Source: Phoronis australis
Taxonomy: Eukaryota > Phoronida > Phoronidae
Assembly: GCA_002633005.1 (NCBI GenBank)
Contig: NMRA01000479.1
Coordinates: 92,730-156,729, forward strand
Direction: 5' to 3'
DNA length: 64,000 bases
The translations under genes and the position numbers were made by a program. A model generated the notes under the pieces. It ran no database searches. It saw only the letters and a list, made by a program, of their open reading frames with translations, and had not been told where the DNA came from. Positions 22,101 through 34,100 of the stretch are shown here, one piece after another; the stretch's first letter is position 1; each line of letters begins with the position of its first letter.

Positions 22101-25100
22101 ATTTTTTGTGCGTGAGTTGGGGCAAGCACGCCACTTTTTGTCATTTGGTCACTTTCCGTCTTATAACTAAAAATCTGGTTCATTTATCAAAAAACCCTGG
22201 CACGCGATTTTACTTCAGTCCTAGAGGATTTCAAATTTGCAACTTTCGTAAAAATTGACCCACGTGTTGTGGAAAAATAGGCCCGAGAATCTTGTCACTA
22301 TCTTGAAATCACGAGCGGAGAAAAACGGCTTTGAAGTTAAGCGGTCCATTGATAGCCACTTGAGATCAAATTTCGTTCAGAATGCGCGGTCATTATGTTC
22401 CAATTTTTGTTGAAGTACTAGAAATAAAGCTGATATTTACTTCATGTTTAGAAAATGTGACATACCTGTTTGTTTACAGCGTAATTTTAATCATTTTTTC
22501 GAACCTGAGAAGCAAAACGGACGACCAAAACAAGTATGGCTGTAACGTGGGCGGAGCTTAGCATTGATCTATTGTCTGCTGTACTGGTGTGCCGACCACA
22601 CATTAAAACCATGTGTTGATTGTTTATACGATTCATCTGAACTCTCCACTAAGTATAGTAAAAGACACTCTATATGACACCGACCTATTTGTTAGTATTC
22701 CAATATTATCATCAACCAATATATGTGTTATATCAAATCGCCGCGTTACTATCTATTGGCGACGAGGATAAAGAACTACTTTCATAGTAGTGGTTCAACA
22801 TTTTTACGTGCCTGTACCGAATGGACTTTTGAGGTAAGAAAATATCACTTTCTGCGCAAATAGGTTCGCTTGGGTGAGATTCTCAAGTTACTAAAGTTTC
22901 TTATATTGCTTTCCTCTAGAATCATATAATATCATGAGTTTTAATTCAGGGTTACGTTTGAATCTATGCACTAGAAAATTTTTGTTATTTTGAACACTGG
23001 GTCATTTCTCTAATTCTTTGGGTTACAGCCATTGGCAAGTTAAAAAACCCTCTGGGTTTGACAGCCTAGTTTCTCCACGGCGCGTTCCCAGCACAGAAGC
23101 ACGGTTTATCTGCGAAGGCTACTCTGACGGCATGTAGTTGTCAATGTGTCGCGTGCGCGGCTTGTCTTCACAGCGCGTGCATGCACTCTCACCGAATCGT
23201 GCAACACCACCCACGGCGATGCTCAGCGTCCTCTCGCAAGACACCTTACCTCATATTACCGACTTCTCTTTTACATGCACAATTTCTGCACTGACTCCTC
23301 AAGCTGAGTGCAGTGATGGCTTCGGTAGGACTTGGCGTACTTTGCAGATACACAAACGGGCTCAAAACAGGAGCTAGTTCACCATTTCACTACCAACTTT
23401 CACATGGTCAAAAATAGAATTATTTTATTCTTGGTCTTGCTAAAACACCAATATCAGCTGGTACAGCACTCTCGATTGCCCGGTTACGCAATGCTTGTTG
23501 ACAGGGTTAGATTAGAGCTAGTGTCCTTGTATATAAGCTCCGCCCCAGTTGTCAATCACTGACCTGGTGAGCACTCAAGCCATACGACTTACTGAGGCTT
23601 GGTCAAGTATAGCTAAAAAAACAACTTTGGATTTTCAGAATGATTTTATTTTTCTTCAGTATACTGTACATCAAAAATTAAAGATTAGGATGATATGAAA
23701 ATGTAAAAAACAGTCAAAATTATTTTTTTGTGTATCCACCTACCTTAATGTATTCCAAGAGGCATTCCTTGAAAACTGTCCTAGCAGTTCAACATGTAGC
23801 TAGGCTAGTATGATTAAAATGAACAATAACCCTAGAAGCATAAAACAATAATATAAGGACACTAGTGAAATTAAATTTCTTATTTTTTCATAAATAATGT
23901 GGCAGTACCACAAGAATCCCGAGTCATATCCAAGTCCGTACCATAGTTGCTGACAGACAATATTTTGAAAAAATTGTGAGTCTTCACAACATTGCTAAAT
24001 GTCTTTAAAAAATCAAAATGAGTAATTTTTGGCAATTATTTTTGTCCGAAATAGACAACATTTTACTGTAGCTACAGTGGCAGCTACCACCTGATTATGA
24101 GATAATTTCAAATGTTGGAAAAGTACAAATTGCTCTAAATGCTAATACTTGCACATTTGGTAAAACTGGATCATATATTTGTGTATGGTTTGTATTGATA
24201 TTTATTGTGCTTGTTTACACAACATGCAATTAACACTGCCTTTGTTGTTTTAAAGCAATTGCATTTAATATTTTGCTATACTGAATTTGACAGCAGTATG
24301 AAAGTTGAAAACTTGTTAAGTATAGTGACTGAATAAAAAACAAAGTACATACAGATGCAGTTATATTCTCTAGTGTTTTAGGTCGCATTTGGTCATCTTT
24401 GAGCATTTGCTGTTTTTAACAATAAACTTACCCAACAATAGGTCACATTTAGGTAAGTAATCTAAAATAAGTAACTGCCCTGCTTAGGTTCTGGGATTTG
24501 AGATTTCTTTGAAATTTAGAAAATAAAAAACAATTTCACAATTTCTAACATTGTCACAATCTTAATGCTAACACTTTAAACATTGAAGCTTACTGCAAAT
24601 TTCGTGCTAACACTTTTTCACCTATTCCTGAGAACACTTCACCAATAAAGTTTCCTGTAACTTTCCCGCAAACACTTTTTCACCAATAAAGTTTCCTTCA
24701 ACTTTCCCGCAAACACTTTTCAACTATAAAGTTTCCTGCAACTTTCCCACAAACGCTTTTTCAATCACCAAGTTTGCTGCAACAAAAGAAGTTTGCAGCA
24801 ATGTGTGCGGCTGAGTTGCGGGTAGCGGCAAACTCCTGCAAACTTTGTGGCTGGTTTGCTGCAAACAAAATTGTTTGCCGCAAGCTTGCGGCATGTTTGC
24901 TGCAAGATATCATGTTAACCTGCTTCGCCATGGTATGAGCTATATTTTTTATATTTCTATTGTTTCTAGTTCTTCAGAGCAAGGTGTCAACTCTGCGTAA
25001 CTTCTACAACACAATGATTATGCATCACTTTGTCAAAGATTGCTACATTGACAAGGCCACGTTGTAAGTACACTACTATGAGCAATTAATTCACCGTAAC

Positions 25101-28100
25101 TAATAGTAATGGCTTCACTTTTATTGTTCACTGCTAACGCTATGAATGAAGCACCAGATTTGCCTTCTGATGAAATAATATTTGGAAAGCTTTTTTGCTT
25201 TGCACAAATGTTTATCGCCAAAATTTTCATTTTTAAGGACTGATCACAAAGTTTAACCAAATATTGTCTTATAACACCTAGATCGTCAAAGTCAAGCTAA
25301 TTATACGACACTTAGATCATGCAAGTCAAAATAATTATGATATTATAGAAGCTGCATTTCACACTGTTCATTTGGCTAAGAAACAAACATAGAATTGAGC
25401 CTTTTACTCTAAAAGTGATCTTAAAATACTTGTTACCAAGTCTGAATCAGTAACACCCCTCATGGGTGCAGTGGTAAGATTCCTAGCTAGTTACACCAGG
25501 CTGCAAAGCACCTAAGGGGTGTTGGTGAATAAAACACTAGGTAATGAGACCACTCTGCTACACCTAATGCTGGCAAGTGTCCGACCGCTTTCCCATTAGA
25601 GGCGAAACTTCGCTTTTATTGAAGTTTTTGTAAGTGGAAAAGGTTAACTCTGGTAGTTTTAAAATTAGATTAAAATCTGTTTGTGAAACTTCACTGAAAA
25701 TTGTAGGATTTAAAAGCGAAGCTTCGGTACTCACTTAAACTTCGGCATTGTGGGAACACTTAAAATAAAGCTTCGATGAAGTTATCAGTAGAGGTCGCGG
25801 CAACGATATACAGTCACGCGAGACTCACAAAACATGTTCTTTTGTTATTGCAGCGTACCAAACGTGCTCTCAATAGACGCACATTAATAATAGCATATCT
25901 GATGAAGAACGACACTCATCATTTTCATAAATGCTTGTAAGTAGCAGGAGAACAAATTTCAATCAGCCCCGAAGCCACTACTCAATATGCATTTGAAAAT
26001 ACAATTGAACTGAGTCGTCTGGTGTCAATATCATTGTCTAGTTGGAAAGGTAGGCGAAGTTCCCCTAGTAGGAAAGCTCTTTTAGAAAACAACACGCCTT
26101 AAGTGGTCTTGTTTTCATTTCATGGGTATTTCATTGATTTTGACCTCAAAAGAAATTGAGCAGGGGTTCCCCCATCCCCAGGTTATGGCGGGGGTATGCC
26201 GACCACACGGGCATTTCATTGATGTTGACCTAAAAAATTGGGCAGTGGTTTCCCCCTATCCCCGGGTTACGGCGGGGATGCGCTGACCACATTGGCATTT
26301 TGTTAATGATAACATAAAAATCGTGTAGGGTTTCCGCCCTATCCCCGGGTTGCGGCGAGGATACGCTGGCCACATGGGCATTCCACTGATGTTCACCTAA
26401 AAAATTGGGCAAGGATCCCCCCTGTCCCGGGTTACGGCGTGGGTGTGCCAGCCATGTTAGCATTTTGTTAACAAGATATTTATGTCCAAAAATGAAATGC
26501 AAACGAGACCCACTCTTTTTACACTTACGACGTGGTGTCAGCCAGTCCAACGAGATTAGACTACTTGGGATAAAATTGAACTGAGTTGAGCTGTCAGCCA
26601 GTCCGACGAGATTAGACTACTTGGCGGATAAAACTGAACTGAGTTGAGCTGTCAGCCAGTCCGACGAGATTAGACTACTTGGCGGATAAAACTGAACTGA
26701 GTTGAGCTGTCAGCCAGTCCGACGAGATTAGACTACTTGGCGGATAAAACTGAACTGAGTTGAGAGCTGTCTCAAACATGCAATATGAACTCAAGGCTTA
26801 AATTCATTATTTTCATATTGCATGAATCTCATCGTCTTCATTAGTAAAATATAGCAAATTTTCAGTGCATCATTTGTCGTGTCAATAAGCACATGAGTTG
26901 TTTGAGACTTAACACTGACTGGTTTTCCGTTCGAGGAGAAAGCAGCGGACGACTCTGCAAAGATCGAGTTTGTCATCTCATTTATATTATACCTCGTCAG
27001 CTCTCTAAATGTTACGGGTGTAAAAAGTTATTGAGAGAGTGGGAGGCCTTTGCTGCCGAAATAGTCTTCTATTTGTCGTTTTGACATTGTGACTTGTAGC
27101 AGTACCTACAGGAGATCTCACTATGAAGCGACAAGTTGGTATTACTAAGAGTGCTGATTCCCCCACACAGTTGAACATTTCGTTGCGGTAAAAGAGTAAT
27201 TTCACGGGGAATGATGGACATGACGTGGAATATTTGCTTGCTATTTTTAGGACTCGGAATCGAAGTGAGAATGTCTGCAGCCCGATTTGATTTGAGGTGA
27301 CTGTGAGTCGACATGGTAGTAGGTTTCCCGAAATAAATTTCTATTGTCATGTTGCAATAACACTCGCCAAGTTGGCAAATGGACTTAGTTTTACCATCGC
27401 CAGTGCTGCTCAGAATTCACCAATAGCTAGCTGGCGAGCGGCTACCATGAGGCTAGTTACTTATTGTTCATTTTCTGACTTTGAGACTCGTACGTTAAAC
27501 AGGCATGTTGGTTTACTACCACAATTATCTCATCCAGCACGTCCAGCCAAACCCATGAGTAGCGACTAACTCATTCCAATCCGTGACAGCGCCATCAAGC
27601 CTTTGACGTGCCAAGAATTTCACTGGATACTATGGAGTAAACGGTGCACACTTTCTTGTACAGAACTCACTTCATACATTGATGTCTAAACATGGATATT
27701 GTGCGTTTTTTGTAGAACTCACTTGATTCGTTAATGTTTAAGCTTGGATATTGTTTGTAGAACTCATCTGATGCCTTTCAAGAGTGCCACCAACAGTCAG
27801 CTGTGTGCCATATTTGATGTTGAGGAGAACAACAGAATTCACTGGAAGCGTGTCATAGGTACACAATTTTTGGTTTCATTGCAAAATGGTGATTTTGCCA
27901 AACATAAGTTTGTGTTGGAAATGCTATCCTGTTTGACTTACTGTTCACCACCTGGTCCGATGATCTTTGAATATTTACTTTTAAATCATGAAAAGTCATG
28001 TATTAGTTCTTATGCTTTAAAAAGTTCTTCAAACACCTGAAAAGTTCGTTAATGTCCCTAAAATCTTGCCACCGCCAGTTTAAAGTGTTGAAAGGAGGTA

Positions 28101-31100
28101 AAACTGAGCTAAAAACAGATGTAAATTTGAATTAGCCAAACTTTTATTTGCACAATTTTCTTTGTTCTATTATTGTTTCAAGTTATTTACAAAGGTGTTT
28201 GTTGTTGTATAGGTGGTTTGTTGCTGTGTGTGGATGGGACACTCACTGAGAAGATCTTGCTCATGTTTACAGTTGTAAGTGTGTTAGTAAGAGATTGGTT
28301 GGTTAGGGGTTTGTTTGTTAGATCTTTGGTTACTGTGTTAGTAAGGGTTTGATTGATCTTTGATGAACTTTATATTTTGACATTGTCAGTTTTTGCTACA
28401 TTATGCACACGGAGCCCATCAGCCTGTATGTGAAGGGACGTGGCTCCTGTATGCAATGGCGCTCCTGTATGCGACACAACATCTGTGTGCGATGCCGTGC
28501 CAGTTTGCAATGCTGCACCTGTGGCGATGCCTCGCCTGTGGGGATGCTGCACCAGTGTTTTGTTCAATGGCATGAAGTCCTACATTATTTCCATTTTAAA
28601 GAAAAATTGCTGTCATCATACACAAATTTAACATATTATCTACAGCTTTCCATCAAACAAAATAAAACATTGTTGATACTTCAACTCATAACCTAATAAA
28701 TAAATATTTATGGTATGTTGGTTTACAGTTTAGTTTAATTGTTAAGTGCTCTATAAAACTGATGATTATCGAAAGTTTGTCAATTTATGAAAGATGTATT
28801 GGCCCTAGCAGGTAATAGTCATGCAAATAAACTATTGGCCTTCACTTCTTTGGTCAAGGCTCATTTTATAATTACTCATTATTCAAATAGGCTATAAGTA
28901 AGTGTGTTCTGAACTAGTAGTCCCGTGAGGTATGTTGTTTATAATGTGAATGGAATTTGTTTTTGTCTAAACTTATCAACTCAAGGTGATGTAGGACCAT
29001 ATTGACAAGTCTGCACATTGAGGCAAAAATCTTCAAAATTATGGAATTCAACTTAGAAAGGATACAATACATTAAATACTGCAATATTAGCCTTGAATGG
29101 GAGATACAACCGTGTAATAACCCATCTAGTTATCTCACTAGTGAGATAACATTTTGGCGGGAAACCGAGGCCGGATTCGAACCTGGGCTTCAAGCGTTTC
29201 GAGTCGCCGACTTTACCACTACACCACTTAGCGTCTGACATCATTGAACGTGAAAATAGAATACTTGAATGAGCAATGTTCAGCAAAGGGCATTGCACCG
29301 ACATTTATATGATATGAAAAATAAAACCCATAATTTCCATAAAAACGATATTTTAATTCAGTGAAATTTTTCTCGTGTTCTTTCACTTGTAAATCACCGA
29401 TCTCCAATTTGAATGCAGGTGTCGTGTGGTCGGTATCCTTTGACTTGAGCATTATACTCAGTTACTATTGGTAACCTACTTTAGCAGACGATATTTTCCC
29501 GGTCGAAGCTTAGCATGATAAAATGTGTAGTAAGCTAGTTGCTAAACCCTAATTTATAGATTCACTTTATTTCTATTTTGTTTAAATTTTTCAATTGGTT
29601 TTGAGTATAAGCATTATTTGACAAAAATAGCTCGGCTTTTCTTAAAAGGTCACGACCTCCGACCCTGGGCCTCTGACATAGAAAGTAGTTACAAACCCGA
29701 GGCGAGTCGAAAAAGGTAGATCGATTCATTGCAATGTCTCTCGTTCAGTACGTGGTATAGATAGATTATTACGTGTTCTCAGTCGTTATCCCCCTTATCT
29801 AGAGCCCTCGTGGATTTTGGAGGATTATCACCCTCGGGGCTAATGCCCCTCGGGCGATAATTCTCCAAAATCCACTCGGGCTCTAGATAACGAGGGATAA
29901 CGACTTCGCCATGTAATAATCTATATTTATCTGAATTAAGTAAAAAGCCCGAGGAATTAGTTTGTTGACATTTTACTAAATGGGTCAGGTTACAGTTTTA
30001 TAAAATATTTCTTTTTTGTTTGATGCAGTTTCAGTTTTTTCTGGAAAGTATATAGATGTCATTTTTTGGTAGCCCTCATGCCAAGGTTGAGATTTAAAAA
30101 AACTTCTGTCAGCGTTATGGAGAACAGTGCTTAAAGCATAGTATCAACAATTTGCATATGAATCCAGAGCTCTCACTAAACTGAGCAAAAATTGGTGGTG
30201 TTCTTTACTGACGGGAATTTTAGCCATTTTACTCAGAGAGGAATTTTTGTGATGTTGCTTTACTGCACTCAGGGGTGGATCCAGGATTTTGAGTTGGGGG
30301 GGGTATTAGCCAGGATTTTACCCGCCAGACATTCTCACTCATGAACTGCCAAATGGAATCTGAAAGAATTTAAGGGGAGGGGGCTAGTAAGTCACTCTAG
30401 GGAGTGAAGATGACCTGTTGTCACATTATAGCTGATTCATCAGTCTAGCAACGACTTCGCCGTTCACAAGCGGTGTATAACTGTGTTTTACACTTAACCT
30501 GGCGCATGAGGCCAACACCAGTGATTCATTTTCGCAGAAGCACACAACAGTGGAGTTATTACTAAACATCCAGCATCGGGCAAAATAGCTTGTGAAACTA
30601 CTAGGTACTACTCACACCTTAAAGTGAGTTAAGCAACCCCCACTTTATACGACAGAATAAACTGTGTCACAATAATTATGAATGGTTTACCTAAACAATG
30701 TTTTTAATTTCTCCCAGCAGTGTATAGTGTTACTTATCTTTAAAATTTGACCATTCTGTCCTTGCACCTTCGCGAATAGACAAGAAGAGCAATACTTAAC
30801 TGTTCTTCTGACAGCGTTGCTGACCACAGTAAATAATCCCTGATTAGCTTGCTGTTTGAGTGTGGTCTGCTTGAGACTGCTTCTGAGAGGAGTGCACACC
30901 AACTTCATCTGTGAAAAGGCACTTTCCTGTATATTTCTATGCTCCGACGCATGGCTTTTTGTATTTTCTTCTAACTTGTGGAAGTTGTTTGTTTGCGATT
31001 TTTGGACGCGTGGAAGTTTTCTTTTAGTTTTGTGTTTTCAATACGTGAAAGTGAAATATCGCAAATTTGTTCTAACTCTCCTGTGTCTGGCACTTGCTTT

Positions 31101-34100
31101 ACAAGGAAACGACTTTGTAAAATCTCTATTTTATGATAGCCTGGTGACTAAAGTCAGTGGGTCAGGTTGTCTGAGGTTAAAACCTTGAGGGAAATTTTTG
31201 ATCATTCACTGGGTATTTTTTAATTTTTTTGAGAGAGGGAGAATAACAACTTGAAGCTAGTGTTAAATGAGTACATCTGTGACATGCACTGAGACAATGA
31301 TTACATCTGTCACATGCACTGAGACAATGAGTACATCTGTCACGTGCACTGAGACAGTGAGTGCATCTGTCATGTGCACTGAGACAATGAGTACATCTGT
31401 TACGTGCACTGAGACAATGAGTACATCTGTGACATGCACTGAGACAGTGAGTACATCTGTGACATGCACTGAGACAATGAGTACATCTGTGACGTGCACT
31501 AAGACAATGAGTACATCTGTCACGTGCACTGAGTCAATGATTACATCTGTCACGTGCACTGAGACAGTGAGTACATCTGTCACGTGCACTGTGACAACGA
31601 GTACATCTGTGACGTGCACTGAGACAGTGAGTACATCTGTCAAATGCACTGAGACAATGAGTACATCTGTCACGTGCACTAAGACAGTGAGTTCCTTAAG
31701 TTTGTTCCTATATCATCAGCTGTGCGTCAGATGAATTGCAGTCTTATAAATTTGAAAACGCCTCTCTTGCATGTTTGCTCAATTTTTGCGTAATGATGGC
31801 ATGAAAAAAGAGTGAACTATAAGGTGGTCTGATGTCATTTATGGTGCATCAACATGCACTGCCCTCACATTTGGGCCCATTGCACAAAACACCATAAGCT
31901 AAAACCACAAAGAGCCCTGTTATTGATCAACAGGTTCTTTGTGAAGGAAGTTTTCAGGTCTGCCTTTAAGAAAACAGATTTTCCCATTTGTTGCCATGCA
32001 ATATGTCTTGTAGGCATGTAACTATGCCATCCAGTAGCTTACTCCTTAGCTTACAAAAAGCTGGACAAGACTCTACCAGGTGTTTAGTGGTTTCAACTTC
32101 ACATTGCTCCCCATATGCCCAGTGATGTGCCTGTGTCTGACTAGGTTGCAGTGAACTGTCAAAATTTGAATAACGTGTCTTACGCCAAACCTATCAAGAC
32201 TCGGAGGGTTTTTTTAACCTTTTTTGGTTTTAATCACAATGAGAAAGTTTTCCTTGGTTTCTCTGTCAATTAAAATATGGCAGGACAATACTGGTCTGTT
32301 GTTTAAAGCTCAAAAGCCATGACAAGATGACTGACCAACCCATGCAAGTCTCTAAGTCGTTGATAAGTGAGTCTTGATTTTATTATTTTAGAATAAATTG
32401 CCACGAAAAGGTGTCTCAAAGTCTGAACTCTGCCGTGTGTTAACAGAAGTGTTACAAGCAACTGACAGGTGAGAATGACAGCCACCTCATTTAGTGCCTT
32501 CTTTTAAACCATGTTTAGGGGCTGAAACTTGTGTTTTGCTTCCTTAAGAGGGAGTTACTGTTTCTAACTGCACATGATAGAACTTGAGCGACTGGAGTGC
32601 ATTGATTGCTTGTACTGGAGTTTGACGTTTTGTGAGTTTTGCGTAATTAACACTGCAGGGAACTTTAAGTTGTATATTGATTTTGCATTTAGTGATCCAA
32701 CTTACGCTGTTATTTTTTTATAATTTTTACCATTACTGAAATTCCAAGAAAAGTGGTGGACTTAGGAAGGTGTGTTAAGGAGTCATTATGCAATTTATGA
32801 CCACAATAATTTGATATCAGCTTTCTTGTGAAACGTTGTTTCAATAAATAATGAACTAAAAGTAAAAGCGCATCAGTTCAAATAATAGGTTAATATATTA
32901 GAAGTCTGTTTCTATTGACGATGTTGCATCTCTCTGTGATCTACGGAAGAAGTGATACAATTTTTATATTATAATAAGCATTAAAAGTTTGTGTGTTCCA
33001 TCACCACATTTCTTTGACACTTTGTTTTGCTTGTTTTTCCAGAATATTCCTCATACTTGGCAAGTGCCACGACGACAAGTGTAAGTTGTTTACTGTAAAC
33101 TTCATTTCTCCTGTGGCATGTTTCGGCTGGTGTTGACGACACCAGTAGGTGATTGCAGACTACACGACACCTCATATTCCTTGCTGTTTAGTTGATTGTA
33201 GAGGACTTAACATTTAGTATACAAGGATCTTAATATTTTTGTTTTTTTTTGGAAATCCATTTCAGTACAGGCTGTGAATTTTTATGGGCCCACATATTTA
33301 TAGGTGGGCACATGCCATGATCATCATTGTCTGTCCGTCCGTCCATCCGTCCGTCCGTTTTTCTGTCCGTACATTTGGTGTCTGTCTGGCATATGCTGTT
33401 GTATATACAAGAACCCTTGAAGTATGTTCATGAAATTTTGCAGATATGTCCCCTTCATGGATGGGACAGTATGAGCAAATTTTTCTGATGTATAGGAGTC
33501 AGGGCTTGGAATTTTCCGCGGAAACGCGGATTCCCGCTTTTTTCAAATGTTCTGTCCGCGTATTTTATTATATTTCCGCGTTTCCGCGTAAAAAAAATCG
33601 GATTTGACATAAAATTTCCGCGGCAAATTTCTTTCTTACCGCCGTGTTGCCGACGACTTTCACCTCGAAAAGCTCTTTATGTTTCGGAGGAACGTAAATT
33701 GTCAACATTGCCGGGGCATCTGGGATAGCGTGGTGGATTTCCTCAATTGCGGCTCGTGTGATTGTAAACCGCGGCGACAAATACTACGACTCTGCAGCCA
33801 AAAATGTTTGGAGGCGGGAGTGGCGAACGAGCTAAGACAGACGCACGCTGCCGAAGGTGGTATCGTTTTTTTTTAGTCTCGATTTTTGTCGGCAAAAGAT
33901 CCACACCGACTTTTTCAAGGCTGCCTGCGCGCGTGTTTCGGGCCGTAAAAATTTCCGCTTTTTTCGCCATTTGCCATTCCAAGCCCTGAGGAGTACCAGT
34001 GTGGCCCCTAGTGGGAATTTTGTTTTTTTACGTTCGCATCTGTATCTTCAGAGTTCCTTAACCAATTTTATGAAATTTGGCAAATGTATTATCTATTAGG

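Larger units (their letters stand above)
12776..24969. other. Intron 1 of the kelch gene (12.2 kb), transposon-rich
   Basis: No coding exon was found between the exon 1 donor and exon 2. The intron contains a GA/GGGA microsatellite, a hairpin MITE, a hAT MITE, a THAP-bearing foldback element, a ~145-bp-period repeat block, two blocks of TGCCGCAAGCTTGC repeats and a TTAA-flanked element, each listed separately. 17960-19500 appears to be plain AT-rich DNA. Confidence 0.75.
25064..27760. other. Intron 2 of the kelch gene
   Basis: Contains GC-rich 86-bp repeats, a 58-bp minisatellite and a small hairpin, listed separately. No further exon is needed for phase and none is seen. Confidence 0.7.
28275..32391. 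other. Intron 4 of the kelch gene
   Basis: 4.1 kb with a tRNA-like SINE head, a palindromic MITE, a hAT transposase remnant and the 30-bp minisatellite, listed separately. No additional exon is supported. Confidence 0.7.

Noticed and set aside
24971-25063. Alternative start of kelch exon 2 after TTCTTCAG (24977)
   Set aside because: With the phase left by exon 1 this gives a stop after seven codons. The AG at 24968-24969 keeps the frame open.
28440-28631. Cys-rich repeat peptide (APVCNGAPVCD...)
   Set aside because: Arises from a degenerate 18-bp minisatellite inside kelch intron 4. No signal peptide or splice sites.
30856-31188. 110-codon hydrophobic plus-strand frame as a membrane protein gene
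   Set aside because: The complementary strand contains a hAT-like fragment, composition is AT-driven, and no homology or splice evidence exists.
31263-31734. Long open frames on both strands (155 and 138 codons) as a repeat protein
   Set aside because: They follow from a 30-bp minisatellite with no stop in register. There is no splice support and no non-repetitive flanking coding sequence.
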